The notes beneath the pieces are model-generated. The model was given only the letters and a program-made list of their open reading frames with translations, searched no databases and was not told the origin of the DNA. From Sarocladium kiliense (Eukaryota; Ascomycota; Sordariomycetes; Hypocreales; Sarocladiaceae), in contig JAUZTG010000032.1 in the NCBI GenBank assembly GCA_030734395.1, positions 62,001-126,000 of the forward strand: 64,000 nt of DNA. Direction: 5' to 3'. Shown piece by piece: positions 11,475 to 22,600 of the stretch (its first letter is position 1; each line of letters opens with the position of its first letter). The position numbers and the translations under genes are program-made.

Positions 11475-13041
11475 TCCGTCTCTCTGAGTCTTCCGAAGCT
11501 CCCTCTGGTCGTAGGTTGGCTCTCTCCGCCTGCACCTGCGTGGCTGCCGTGCATTCTCTTGCTTTATGCCCTGGGCCAGCGCATCGACTACATGTCAGCT
11601 CGTTCGTACACTCCGTCTGTCGGTGCCCGCGGCGGAGGCATCGGAAGCAACAGTTGTCCGGTTCTCGCTGCTTGAATTCCGTAGTAAACGCCGTTTCTTC
11701 ACCGATGTCGATCAGTCCCTTGATCAGGATGTATCGTGCGTCATCCTCCTTCTGGAAGAAGATCACTGCAGATCCGTATCCCTTCGTCGCATCCCGGCTC
11801 AGCCATCTCACTTGCTTGACTTCCATGCCGTTCTCTTCGCTGACGATTCTTGCTGCATCCAGCTTCATCGCCGCGTCATGAATGTTCTCGAAAAGACCCA
11901 GTTTCCTGACCCCATTTGCTTTGACCGGGTACCAACGCTTGCCTTTGAGACGGGCTCCTGGGAAATCACTGAGCCAGTCTAAGTTGTTCCTCACTCTCTC
12001 CTCATCCTCCTTGCTGTACACCAGGAATTTGAAATTGGCTTGCTCACCCGGCGGCCTGATAACTCCCGTGCATTTGACGCCGTTGGTGGCCTCGTGCTTC
12101 TTGATCGCCTGCTCGAACCGTTTCCGAATATCGCCGGAGCTCACTTGGTTCGACTCGTCAAGGCTTATTTCTATCGAGGCATACTTCGAGAGACGTTGAG
12201 ACGAGGAGCTGTCGGGGGCTATGGAACGGCTCGAGACCGCTGGCGATGACGTCGGTGTGCTTCCTCTGCTCAGGATCCTCGCGCGGTTTGACTCCGATCC
12301 CGTCAGCGTGATGCTAGGTATCTGCAGAGAGGCCGCGTGTGAGTAAAGCCTGCCCTGGTTCTGCGTGCTGTAGGTCGATTTGTCGATCCTGTCGATTATG
12401 CCCTTCAAGACTTGGATCTCATGTTGAAGTTCTTCATTCTCTTTTGCCGTTGCCTCTCGTTGGGCCTGGAGCTCTCTCTTGACTTCCTGCAACTCGGTCC
12501 TCGCGTCGCGTAGTGCCTTGCGTTGTTCATCACGTTCGTCCTTGATGAGGTGTAGCTCAAGCCTCATCTCACGCATTATCTGTTGTTGTGCCTCCCGATC
12601 CTTCTTGGCTCCGGCCATCAGTTCGCGGATCAAGGCTGTCATGATGTTCGCCCTTTCCTCATCCTTCTTCCTGTCCTGCTCAGCTCGCAGAAGCAATGCC
12701 CGCAGGCCTTCGATCTCCCGGCTCGCATGTCCGAAGGTCTCGATGGTTTTCTGTAGGTATGTCTTTGCCGTGTTCACCGCTTCGGGCACTTTCGATGCAA
12801 CCTCAACCCCGGATACACTAGGCCGCGGGGCGAGAGTTGTCTGGCGCCTCGTCGATGTGCCTGTCGATGTGGCCGTGGATGTATTAACGATGATCTCGTG
12901 CGCCTCACGGACCTTCTCAGCTACTCGCCGGGATCGCGCCGTCCGCTTCGGCGAGGCTGCCGTCGGGGGCGTCTCCGCCGGATCCCCGTCAGACGCCATC
13001 GCGAATCGCTCCCCAGGTGGACCACCCGTCTCCATCCACAC
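11464..13041 (-). CDS. LINE A ORF1: gag-like RNA-binding protein with two zinc knuckles
   Basis: An intact 525-residue minus-strand frame. The N-terminus (to about residue 75) is basic and Ser/Thr-rich. Residues 85-230 form a long charged, heptad-like region, probably a coiled coil. The C-terminal part has two CX2CX4HX4C zinc knuckles (CFRCLRRGHRQTEC and CSRCAGPGHKAREC). In this family ORF1 protein binds element RNA and forms the ribonucleoprotein particle with ORF2 protein. It ends in TAA at 11466-11464, and the ORF2 ATG lies 8 bases upstream of that stop. Translation may begin at residue 1 or at the Met near residue 15; the sequence does not decide. Confidence 0.85.
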   Translation of the reverse strand: MWMETGGPPGERFAMASDGDPAETPPTAASPKRTARSRRVAEKVREAHEIIVNTSTATSTGTSTRRQTTLAPRPSVSGVEVASKVPEAVNTAKTYLQKTIETFGHASREIEGLRALLLRAEQDRKKDEERANIMTALIRELMAGAKKDREAQQQIMREMRLELHLIKDERDEQRKALRDARTELQEVKRELQAQREATAKENEELQHEIQVLKGIIDRIDKSTYSTQNQGRLYSHAASLQIPSITLTGSESNRARILSRGSTPTSSPAVSSRSIAPDSSSSQRLSKYASIEISLDESNQVSSGDIRKRFEQAIKKHEATNGVKCTGVIRPPGEQANFKFLVYSKEDEERVRNNLDWLSDFPGARLKGKRWYPVKANGVRKLGLFENIHDAAMKLDAARIVSEENGMEVKQVRWLSRDATKGYGSAVIFFQKEDDARYILIKGLIDIGEETAFTTEFKQREPDNCCFRCLRRGHRQTECTNELTCSRCAGPGHKARECTAATQVQAERANLRPEGASEDSERRNEA

Positions 13042-13141
13042 AGCCCACTACCCTAGATTCAAGATCAAACACAATGAAATATCAACAAAACAGCTTCCTT
13101 CTGCGTGTAGCTGGACGTCTGCTGAAGCTTCCCATGCGTAG

Positions 13142-13971
13142 AACGGACCCGCGTTTTCGTTCGGCCAATCACTCGGTCTGAACCTCATTCTCACGGCCTT
13201 CAAGCCACGTCATTCAATCGATTCATTTGGTTAGGTGAGGGCGCTGTGGTCACTACTTCTATCTTACATGTGCCTCGTAAGCCGGGGCAGGCGGATTTTA
13301 GCGCAATAACAGGCAGTAGACGCAGAAGAGAGTGAAACGGACGACGAAATGAGCAAGGAGAAGAAGAGAAGTAAAGGAGAGAGTGAACAAATAGAGGAAT
13401 GCTCTGTAAGATGAGGGCCCCAAACTATATCGTCCACAACTGGATTACAGGATGTCATTCCTGAAGTTGATGTCCCTACAGCGCCTGCATTAGTCCGCTT
13501 TTGTCCTCCACATAGATATAGTCACGTAGTGAGCAGGCAACGCCCTTGGATGCGTTGGCAGTGAACTGTGTCTATCAACGGTCACGTCGGAGCGGCTGCG
13601 GTCGCACCGGCGGTCCACATGTACAGCCTCTGCACTGAACGGATGCGGTACATGGGTACACCCGACACCTCCACAGATATGCAGCAGAGCTCAGGGGATT
13701 GGTATTGGCGTTGGAGATGCCACTCGACATATACCTAACCAGCGCTTCTCCCGGCAACTAACATGGCCAATGCAACGGCAGGGCGAGGCAAATCGTTTGG
13801 GGAACAGGCATATTTGGGTGGAAGCCCATTGCACATTCGCACTATTGATCAAATTGGTGCTAAACCTCGACGCGGCACATGCCGGTTCTTAACCCATCCC
13901 AGTTCCATATCCATCCTAACCTGCCAATCTTCATATTAGTCCGCCCCAATCTTCAGCTGCTCACAGCGGCC
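13142..13971. other. Interval between LINE A and the secreted-protein gene
   Basis: No gene is recognised and open frames are short. It probably contains the LINE A 5' flank and the 3' flank of the gene at 13972-15261. Confidence 0.35.
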
Positions 13972-15261
13972 CTAGCCATCGTTCATCTTTGGCGGGCATG
14001 TCGACCCAGCCGGAAGAATTGTGTTGACCTTTGCGTGGAAGATGATGTAGTATTCATCACACGGCGCACCAGCGATGGCGATCGACTTGGAGAAGCTTGT
14101 GTCAGTTGTTCCCGACAGATCCACTGGTGTCCCTGAACCGGGGTACGTATACCGGCCCGGCGCGCAGGTGTCCGGCTTGGAGCATGACGCGTAAACATGC
14201 ACCTCGCTCAGGTCGAAGCCGCTTGTGAGGGTGTACGAGACGTCAAGGTTGGAGCCGGACAGCGTGGCCGTGAAGGTGCCGACAGGCTGTCCCTTACTGA
14301 CGTCGTTCTGGCCCGCACCAACGTGAAGTGTACCCGTCAACCCCGCGGCCATCGCAGCTGGAGCCAGAGGGAAGTAGAAACCCCACTTCTTGCAGCTGTT
14401 GGGCAATGGCGACAGGGCTGGGCCGACGGGATCGCCGTTGAAGTCGGCGTAGCCAAGTCCGTAGCCGTAAGCACTGCCTGCCTCGCAAACGACACCGGGA
14501 GGAGGTTCGATGTGTGGCTCGCAGCAGCAGTATTGCGTACAGACACCCGGACAGCTAAAAGAGATTGTCGATGACATGAACCAGTTTTTGCCATCGAGCG
14601 GGTTTCCCTGCCCGAAACATGTATCGCCGCCGCCGCCCAAGTACGAGACCTTGATGCCAAACGCAACTTTGATGGTGCTGCTACAGAGGCTATGAGAAGA
14701 GACGACAGCCTCAATAGCCGAAAGCGGCACCCAGCAGTTGCCAACGGTGCCGGAGAACTCGCAGTACTTGCTGAACGGCCAGAGACCGAGTCCAGTGCTA
14801 GGAAGGGTGTCTCCTTGGTTGACGATGTTGAGGTGAATGTCGAGGACGGTGGCATCGGAAGAAGCCTGAACCTTAGCATGCAGGCACGTCAAAGTCGGGT
14901 CCTTGACGCAGGGCTCGATCTTGTAGGTGACTGCGCTGGCAATGTCGTGGCTGCTCATGGCCGGGTCGTACTTGGATCCGCACTGGAGGTTGGTGGATCC
15001 CCCGCTCTGGACGACAGGCGGGCCGGCCGCCTTCGCCGTGCAGCAGGGCGGTTCCTTGGTCTCTTCGCAAGTCGGCGCCTCGGCGGGATTAGTCCCACGA
15101 GGGCGATGCATACGTCGTCTGGTCACCGGAGCGCAGCACGCCGCTCCTATGTTGCTGCCGAAGGCCCATGTAGTCCCGACCGAGCAGTAGGGCCCCCCGG
15201 TTGCGACACCGTGGCTGGCCAGGAGGGCGCCGGCCAAGCCCGCTGCATGACTAATCTTCAT
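13972..15261 (-). CDS. Secreted cysteine-rich protein of unknown family (429 aa)
   Basis: An uninterrupted 429-residue frame. I chose the Met at 15261 because it starts a clear signal peptide (MKISHAAGLAGALLASHGVA) and the next Met upstream (15291) adds ten non-signal residues. About 30 cysteines, several in pairs or triplets (CCAP, CCT, YCCCEPH), suggest a disulphide-rich extracellular protein. There are two regions. Residues 90-270 contain the ordered stretch GLWPFSKYC and CSSTIKVAFGIKV. Residues 280-429 have beta-rich spacing with GFDLSEVHVYASC, APGRYTYPGSG and YYIIFHAKV. The second pattern resembles beta-sandwich repeats I associate with secreted proteins of bacteria and algae, but I cannot name a family. 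No catalytic motif is visible. Confidence 0.7.
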   Translation of the reverse strand: MKISHAAGLAGALLASHGVATGGPYCSVGTTWAFGSNIGAACCAPVTRRRMHRPRGTNPAEAPTCEETKEPPCCTAKAAGPPVVQSGGSTNLQCGSKYDPAMSSHDIASAVTYKIEPCVKDPTLTCLHAKVQASSDATVLDIHLNIVNQGDTLPSTGLGLWPFSKYCEFSGTVGNCWVPLSAIEAVVSSHSLCSSTIKVAFGIKVSYLGGGGDTCFGQGNPLDGKNWFMSSTISFSCPGVCTQYCCCEPHIEPPPGVVCEAGSAYGYGLGYADFNGDPVGPALSPLPNSCKKWGFYFPLAPAAMAAGLTGTLHVGAGQNDVSKGQPVGTFTATLSGSNLDVSYTLTSGFDLSEVHVYASCSKPDTCAPGRYTYPGSGTPVDLSGTTDTSFSKSIAIAGAPCDEYYIIFHAKVNTILPAGSTCPPKMNDG

Positions 15262-15300
15262 GGTCGAAGTCGAGGGCGCCCGGAGCGTCACAGGAAAATA

Positions 15301-15969
15301 CTCCAGTAAAAAAGCGGTGTTGTTTGAGAATCGCCGAAACTACAGACCGTGCTCGGAGGTCAGTCAGCGCCTTTTATGTCCTTCAGACAAGAGCTCTGGA
15401 CCGCGAGGCGAGGATGTCCAAGCAAGCCCTCGACTTCAACTGAGACCATCCTGCAAACGTGGAGCCATCTGGTGCCAGCGTGGCGCGACGATGAAAAGCT
15501 TCGGGTCGATAGTCCTAGGCCACTTAAACCTGATACTGTATGGTCGAGATGCTCCAGATGACATGGACATCTCTGTGGCGTCGATGTGAGAGCTCTGGAC
15601 CCAGCCATGTCTTAGACTATTCCAGCCCAACCGCCCTATTTGGTAAAGCACTCCAGCCCTTTACAGTACGAGCCCAGACTCTCCGGGCGCTAGTCTAGAG
15701 CGTTACGGGCTTGGCACATCATGCTAGTAGCGCCTGGACTTGGAAACTTGTGCCAATGTTACCTCCATTTTCAGCAACTCTGCCGTGTGGCTGAGGTTGT
15801 GTGAGGCAAAAGCAACGAAGAAGCGCTGGCCTATTGCAGAATCGCTGTGGCAAAGCTGAAGGCATGTTGTCGCCTACCCCTGCTCTCTGGCCATGCACGC
15901 AGCTGCTTGTCTAACAGCGCCGGGGTGATGGGGCGAGAAGCTTGAGTAGTTCCCACGGGCTTTGTGGAT
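15301..15969. other. Interval upstream of the secreted-protein gene
   Basis: No gene is recognised. The right-hand end (15911-15969) may be the downstream remainder of a reading frame split by the Fot/pogo element. Confidence 0.3.
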
Positions 15970-16224
15970 TAAGGGATTTTCCGGTGATCCGCCGGATCCG
16001 GTGATCTGCCGGACTTACAAGCACCTGCATTCCAGACATCAATCAAGCATACCTTCACAACCACGACCCCAAACCGTCTAAAATTAAGAAATCAATGAAA
16101 TCCTTCCAGAAAGATTCGTCTCAATCTATCTCATAATCATCAAGCCATCGTGGTCGCTTGCTATTCCTCTGCGGCCGCTCTGAACTCCGAAATGCAACTA
16201 CCATCTCCCGATCAGTCTCAACAG

Positions 16225-18198
16225 CTACAGACGGCCTTTTCGGATGAGCTGTGCAGATTGGGGTGATCGATGCCTTCCTTTTTGACTTTCCTTCGGTAGG
16301 TTTGCCGCTTGCGATGCTGCCGACGGCCCCGATGTGGGTGGAAGAGCGACGATTATTTCGTCTCGAATGCCTGGACTCTCCCCGCGACCTTCAGAAGCCA
16401 CCTGTCTCTCATGCTGTATTTGATGTGCCATTTCCTGATTGCGGCGTTTCATCTCTTGTCGGATCTGCCGATCGATCTCCTTCTCTTGCCGCCGGGCTTC
16501 CTTCAGCTGCCGCTTTCTGTCCAGTTCCGCCTCTCGTTGCCTCCTCTTCTCCAAACCGAGAGTTTTTTGCTCCGCCGCCTGCTGCCGTCGTTGGGCTTTT
16601 TGCTTTTCCTTCCGCGAGGCCTCCTCTTTCTTTTGAGTGTCTATGGCAACCTTCTTCAGTCGAGCTTGGGCGACTTTTGCTGGACTAAATACCTGGGCCG
16701 AATTAGGGTCTGTACGATCAAAGAGATAGTCTTTCAGAGCTTTACCGCGCATTCTGCGCTGCTTCTCATGAATTATGGTTTCGCGCAGTCCTTGGTTCTC
16801 ATATCGAAGCAGTTCAACCTCGGCTTGAAGGCTTTCGAGAGTACTCTTCAGCCTTCGGCTGTCGCGGTCAGCGTCACCAGACGATTTGTCAACCACTTTG
16901 TCAACAAGTCGACGTAAATCTCGAGCGGTAGGCTGTTGAAGGGCTACAGATCCTGTTGAGTCTCCGCCTGTATCTGAATCTTCTTCTGCTTTCTCGGTGA
17001 TCTGCGATAGGACGACTTCCGGGTCAAAAGGCAGGAGACCAGTCCGTTTCCAGCCACTCGCAATGTTTTCCGGAGAGAAGGAGGCTTCAAATGCGTTCCG
17101 AAATAAAGTCCAGAACTCGCGTTTGGATAGTCCAACAAGACCTTGTGTTTTTGCCGTCCACTGGATAAGCTGATTTGTGTAAGCGGTTGAGAGGGGGCTG
17201 AACAGCGACACGTCCAAGGGCTGCAGCCGGTGTGTGGAATGAGGGGGAAACACCGCAACGATGATCCGGTGTTGGTCACACCACTCCAGAAAGTCCATAT
17301 TAACATGGCTAGAGTGCCCATCGGTGATGAGGAGGCGATAATCACGACCGTTACGAGCTTTCGCCTTGGTAAATCGGTCGAAAACACCGATAAGCCACTC
17401 CTTTCCAAGCTCATGATTTGTCCATCCCGTCTCTGAGGTCGTGAAGAAGGCCGATTGATGCTCTGGGTCAAACTCCGTCAGCCAAGTGTCCTGGACTTGC
17501 CCTGGCTTGCCTTGGTAGATGAGGAATGGGGGCAGCGACGTCATGTCCTGGCAGATGCACGCCAGGAAGGTGATCCAGGATCGGTTGCCATCTTGGGCTG
17601 CCCCGAGCAATTTGCCTTGCTTTTTGACACTAAGGGCAAATACTCTCTTCGTTCGATTGATTACACCCAAGAGAAATCCTTTCTCGTCCGCATTATACGT
17701 GTTGCAGGGGAGGATGTCATATTTCTCGATTTTCGCGCGGATCTTTCATCGTCAGCAACGAAACGGACGCCTTGCACCTCAACTCACAAGCTCAAAGTAA
17801 GCTCTATATCTAGAGGCATTATCGGCTTTCTTTCGTGCAATGTCTAATCCATCGAACCAGGTGCAGCCGAGCTCATCACGATTGCGTTGAACGAAGCTGT
17901 AGGGCCAGTTCTTTCCGACCTCAGTTTTCGCGATATCCTGGGCAAAGTTTTTAATCATAGATAGGGTAGGGGGAATGCCACGTGACGAAAGCTTATGAAT
18001 ATAGGCAATAAGATCCCGTTCTTGTTGTTTTGACAGCCGTGACTTATACAATGTGTCAGCATCCCGTCTTGACCGTTGTTTGCCTTGATGGCGGCGCCGC
18101 AAAGTAGTCTCGTCGCAATTGAAACGTCTTGCAGTCTCAGCATAATTAACTGACTCTGACGACTTCAGAAAATCAAGAGCCTCATCAATTGACACCAT
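16225..18198 (-). CDS. Fot/pogo transposase (DDE1 superfamily), one 45-bp intron
   Basis: Two same-frame segments, 18198-17788 and 17742-16225, are separated by a 45-bp intron (17787-17743). It begins GTGAGT, has a GCTGACG branch-like site and ends AAAG. Splicing removes three in-frame stops and gives 642 residues. The N-terminus has a psq-type helix-turn-helix (residues 18-50) and a CENP-B/Tc5 DNA-binding domain (about 52-120, SKQQERDLIAYIHKL). The DDE core follows: YNADEKGF, LLITDGHSSHVN and RLQPLDVSLFSPL. The C-terminal 200 residues are highly charged and probably a coiled coil. The enzyme binds the element's inverted repeats and moves it by cut and paste. No break is seen. Confidence 0.92.
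17743..17787 (-). other. Phase-preserving 45-bp intron of the Fot/pogo transposase
   Basis: The donor is GTGAGT, the branch-like site GCTGACG and the acceptor AAAG. The length is a multiple of three, so retention keeps the frame, but three internal stops would then truncate the protein before its catalytic domain. Confidence 0.8.
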
Positions 18199-18291
18199 GG
18201 TTGGTGAATTGTTGCCGACTGATGTCGAGGGGACGAAGTGGCGGTGATCCGGCAGATCACCGGATCCGGCGGATCACCGGAAAACCCCTTA

Positions 18292-18470
18292 AGAAGTTGC
18301 GGTTCTCTCACGTCTGTTACAAACAGCTTAGAGGCGTCTTCCTCGCTTGTGTTTTTCGACCGCCACAGGGCGAGCTTGCGGTTCTGGAGCTGGATCGAGG
18401 ACAGCGTCCGCATGGACGAGAACTCGCCATATGTGATATCCACGGAAGGGGTGGAGGAGGTGGACGACAT
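18292..18470 (-). pseudogene. Start of an unknown reading frame split by the Fot/pogo insertion
   Basis: From the ATG at 18470 an open frame (MSSTSSTPSVDITYGEF..., about 60 residues) runs directly into the transposon. Beyond the element the same frame continues at 15969 (NPQSPWELLKLL) to a stop at 15911-15913, if one TA copy and the transposon are left out. I do not recognise the product. The frame is short, so the disrupted-gene reading is tentative. Confidence 0.35.
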
Positions 18471-19560
18471 CGAGGCGCTGAGATGAGCTCGGCCGCCGTA
18501 GCAGATGCATGCATGAAAGCTGTGCAATATGTACATTGAAGGGTGTTGGCATGCAAAGCGAAGCCAAGCATATTCTCATTACACCCAAAATGCTCTGAAG
18601 AAACACCGTCCTTAAGTCATTAATGTATGAGGTGAGTTATGTCGTGTTTCCCAGGGGAATCTCTCCTGCGATCTCTCTTGGCTTTTTCTTCCTTTTTGCT
18701 TATTCTGTTCCTAATTAAAGACTCCCCAAGCCGATAATATTGATCAGCTCTACGATGGGGTCGTCTGGCTAACTAAAGCTTTTTTTATCTTATTGTTCAG
18801 ACCTCGTCGCTTTGGATACACACGCGCAGAGAGAGAGGGAGAGAGAGAGAGAGAGAGACTATTACTCCCGGTGCGTTTGTGGCACTTCCATCGGGCGACA
18901 GAGACTAACTGGTACTAGTTACGCTGCGTGTGGACGTACCTTGATATCATAGTTGTTCTGTGTCTCTGACTTCGTCAGGCCATTCCCAGCCGTCCTTTGC
19001 TTCTGTTTAACAGTAAACACTCGTCTGCGCTGATGTTTTGTCTTGTCGTGGATGTGAGCGAATGTCCCGATCCGTAGGATCCATCCTGCAATCGTTCCGT
19101 TTGTCTGTACTTCTATCGCCGGGCAGCCTAGCGCCTGCTGTCCTAAGCGATAGTTTCTTGTCTTGGGTGCGCTGCATGAAGTGCAGATGTTCTTTGATGG
19201 AAGTACTTGAAGTGCACGGGGCATGCTCGTTGATTTCTGGGGGCGGTACCTGCTCATGACACCATAGACACTATCAGCAACAGGACACGTCGCAAGGGCG
19301 TCTTTTGCGGCGATAGTGTGATAAGGTGTAGGCTAGCTGTGCATGTTGCAGTATATGAAGTGTCTTGAGAGATTTGTTCTGAGCTGGGTGTGGTGTTGTT
19401 ACTGGTGTTGTGTAGACTCGTTCAATTGTGATGTTGAGAAGTGAAGTTTAACAATGCTTGTTCGATGTGTTGCCATGTCCATCTCGTGCATCCCGCGACG
19501 TCATGTCGATGGGGATCAGTCGCCCGTTCCGTTCAATCCGCGTCGCTGTCGCGTATTCCT
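18471..19560. other. Interval with no recognised gene
   Basis: It contains the GA microsatellite and a 112-residue minus-strand frame (19257-18919, basic, with a CTSC pair) that I cannot assign to any family. Confidence 0.3.
18827..18859. repeat. (GA)n microsatellite
   Basis: About 33 bp of nearly uninterrupted GA dinucleotide with one GGG interruption. Confidence 0.95.
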
Positions 19561-19940
19561 CGATATTCTGTACCGTAAACTATTGTCGGGCAGGAACAAT
19601 GGGCGGGCCAAGTCTATTTTCTATCTTGGGGCGTACTCGAAAGGGACACAACCCCCTTTACTGTACTGTTCTGTGATGTTTTGGTGTTTCATGAGGTTCA
19701 GAAGTCACCACTTTTGGCAAAACGGCACCTCATTCAGGGAGGGCAACCGTGTTCTCGCAATGTGTTTGATCCTGTTGCCTGGCTTGTTCGATATCGTCCT
19801 GGCGTTCTTCGTCTTCGCACCATGTGCCTCGGCCGCGTAATCCTCGAGCTCCGATGCCGTAAACTATTGTCAGGCAGGAACAATGGGGGAACCACGTCCA
19901 TTTTCCATCATTTTGGCGTACTTGGAAGGGGGCACGACTT
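19552..19940. repeat. Pair of diverged direct repeats about 284 bp apart
   Basis: Copy 1 (about 19552-19645) and copy 2 (about 19838-19940) share CCGTAAACTATTGTC, then GGCAGGAACAATGGG and GGCGTACT in the same order and spacing, with scattered substitutions and small indels. Neither copy lies in a recognised gene. They may be remnants of a duplicated coding exon or of an unrecognised transposon. Confidence 0.65.
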
Positions 19941-21919
19941 CCCTCGCTGTAGATGGCTAGGCGTTATGTCCTGGATCACCCAGAACGGGCCGTGATAGAA
20001 GCTGTCTTTGCCTGGGGTCTGCTTGCCAACTACCAATCATTATGATTCTGCTGCCTAAAACGAAGCGCATCACGTGGGAAATCCACCCTCTCTTCACTCA
20101 CCGGGCGGCCCGAGATGAAGCGACTCGGGATGGCCTGGCTCTTTGCGGGCGGCTCTTGAACGAACCGAGGCGAACCTCGGGCTTGATCGATTGATTTATT
20201 GAATTCCGAAAGTTCTGTATTACGCCCAATGTGATTCGGCTTTGAGTTCGTCGAAGCGGCGGGCTAAGCCATCAAAACAATGGTTGACGTCGTCCTTGAA
20301 CTCCTTGAGCTCGGATTTGATTTGGTTGATGGAACTACGAATACTGTGGTGTCGTGGCCATTTTGGAGATCAATGTACTCCTCATTGGTGAGTTCCAAGG
20401 GGGACATGGTTCAAGCTTGCTGTCGGATGAGGGTCGGTCGGCTAGTCCACGACCCAAGATGGCAACCCCGCCCGGGCACCTTCTGCCTGAATCCCTGCAG
20501 GCCAAGGAGCCGACCAAGTGGGTACAACTCATACCTCCGCGGGTCATGTCTCACGAACGGATGTCAATTCGTTCATATTGCCAAGCTCAGCGCGGAGGAG
20601 CTGGAGGCGATGAAGCTGCTGACATGCACAAAACCCTGCCTGGTCAGGAGTGCGGCATCGAAGACTGCATCTACGGCCGAGCTACTACGGGACGTAGGAA
20701 CAGTTCGAGTTCAATGAAGTTGATCTTACCCCTTCACCAAACAATGAATATTTCTGGAACTCGTAATTGCACATCTGGTTTCCACCGCCTCACATGTGAC
20801 CCTCGTGGCACTTGTCTTGCGATGTTACGTCAAGACCGAACGTTCCAACACGAGCCAGGTACGAAACAAGGTTTACAGACAAATCAATGTTGAAATCAGT
20901 ATTCTCCAAGTACATCAGCTTCCATGTAAGATGGTTCTCATCCATGACTTCGACTCCCCTGCCTTTTCTGTTTGTACGCGTTTGGCATTGCGGTCCTGCG
21001 GACTCTCGCCTCTTCGCTTTTCCCCAACATACTCCACCCTACAAGCATTTTGCGATGCCCGTTCTCCGGAACCTCCACCACGATGTACGTGAGCGAGCTG
21101 GCTCGACGATTCCTGGTTTGCAGGACCGACATGAAGGATATCAGAGTTCCGACCCTCTGCTTGCAGAGCCAACAGAATACTGGCCACCTCCCAGTCGGAT
21201 GGATTGTCGGCTGCAGGCTCAATCTCAACATAATGGTCGGTAGACTCGGAGGTAAGCGTCGGTGCCCTGTAGAGACGGGTTTCACCATTAGCTATGGCAA
21301 TCGATGGTTCCGAGAGACGGCATTCGGGAAAGCCGTTGATCGATTCAAGCCTTCGGAAATCCCAGCTATCCGGACGTTGTTGAGGGCCATGTACAAGTAG
21401 TGTCTCTCAAGTAATTGAATTCGCGGAGCACGCACCTGGAACCCCTTGCTCTGCGTCGATTGGCCGGGGCGCCGTCGGGATTTCGAATTGGAACCCGCGT
21501 GGAAACGATTGAATGGCACGGGCCACAGGCGATGCTGGTTGAGCATCGATGTCGGATTTCACATCCATGAGTACGCGCCTCAGGTATGAGATGCTTCTTT
21601 ACCGACCCAAGGCCTAGAGGATAGGGCTCGAGGAAGCAACCGTTGTCTTTATAAAGCTAACCGCTGACTTTCCACCAACGCTGGACCAGATCGCTTCTGC
21701 CTAACGGCAAGGCAAACCGGAGCTACCAAGATTACAAAGATCCCCATCTGAATTAGGGACGGGTTGACTTGCTGCTTTACGTCGAATGAGATGTTGGCAG
21801 GCGTCTTCAAATGATGTGGATACACTAGGCTCACAGTAGCGCCTCACACCTTGCTCGGAGCAGCCTCTTCCGCTTGGCCCTCAGTGCGGTTCGGCGTACA
21901 AGATCCCTCGCGGCTGGGT
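19941..21919. other. Interval with unassigned coding-like fragments
   Basis: Short open frames occur on both strands. The most coding-like are on the minus strand at about 20915-21290 (acidic stretch DHYVEIEPAADNPSDWEVAS across two frames) and at 21292-21546. They could be parts of one broken gene, but I do not recognise it. Nothing else could be supported. Confidence 0.25.
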
Positions 21920-22600
21920 TCACTTCCATACCATCTCCACAGCTGGTTCCCCAAGATCCACATCTCCGCGATAACATCGTGGACCCCATGTACTGCCGAG
22001 ATGACCTGACCAGTTAGCCAGGGGTAGACTCGTGACTTGGGCGTTACTTGCCGAGAGCATGCTAGGCCTGAGCGGTGATCTCAGAAGAGTGGCTGAAACG
22101 CAAGCCACGATGGCGACAAGGACGAATGCTAGCTGTATGACCAAATGACCCAACATTAGGTGAAAGACAGAGGCCTCGCTCAGTTTCAGTGTAAACCTCG
22201 CCCACTCGTAGGTCATCCAAACCCGAAACAAGCCGGCGCCCGCCGAGATCATCGGAAGGCCAGCGGTCGGCTGCTCCTCTGCCAGGATGCCACCCCCAAG
22301 GAAGACAGCCGCGCAAGTTCCTACGACGCCTATCAAGGCCGGCAGGGAGGTTTCTCCTTTTCTCCAAAAGGCATATCCCCAAAAGCACTTCTCTTGTCAG
22401 CCATGCTTCGGCCCACCCTTTGAGACACTCACCTGCCCTATCATGCTCCAGAGGACCACCGATATCGAGGCTGGCGTGAGGCAGCCGCCTCCTTTGACAG
22501 GTATGAGAACACCGAAGACGATGGCGGTGCTGAGCGAGCCCATACTCTGGGGGGGCCAACAGCCAGCAGCGATAGCTCGAATCCACAGTTGAAGCCGTAG
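21920..22600 (-). pseudogene. Unidentified membrane-protein fragment
   Basis: The minus-strand frame at 22336-21920 encodes two strongly hydrophobic segments (MIGVVGTCAAVFLGGG; LVIQLAFVLVAIVACVSATL) separated by an amphipathic stretch. It therefore looks like part of a polytopic membrane protein. Overlapping frames up to about 22590 may be its upstream part after frameshifts. I cannot name a family, and the continuation on either side is unclear. Confidence 0.35.

Larger units (their letters stand above)
7388..13050 (-). mobile_element. LINE A: Tad/I-like non-LTR retrotransposon with an (AATC)n tail
   Basis: The element reads on the minus strand from about 13050 down to a simple-repeat 3' tail at 7388-7404 (AATC units on the element strand). 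It carries ORF1 with two zinc knuckles and ORF2 with endonuclease, reverse transcriptase and RNase H. ORF1 is intact but ORF2 is broken in at least five places, so this copy cannot move by itself. The 5' boundary is uncertain: I placed it just before the ORF1 ATG, and a 5' UTR may extend to about 13140. I found no convincing target-site duplication, which fits an older insertion. A 5'-truncated relative lies at 62034-62240. Confidence 0.8.
15972..18289 (-). mobile_element. Fot/pogo-type transposon, 2,318 bp, apparently complete
   Basis: Inverted repeats of 42 bp flank the element at 15972-16013 and 18248-18289, with a single mismatch at the fifth base (AGGGATTTTC versus AGGGGTTTTC from outside inwards). 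A TA dinucleotide lies directly outside each end (15970-15971 and 18290-18291), as expected for Tc1/mariner-superfamily insertion. The TIR contains its own short inverted words around CCGGATCCGG. With an intact transposase and almost identical ends, this copy looks recent and potentially mobile. Confidence 0.92.

Noticed and set aside
8000..13141. Long open frames on the plus strand opposite LINE A (for example 12479-13141)
   Set aside because: They are antisense shadows of the retrotransposon ORFs.
7340..13200. Target-site duplication of LINE A
   Set aside because: Words near both ends (such as GAAGCTT) match over too few bases to be convincing.
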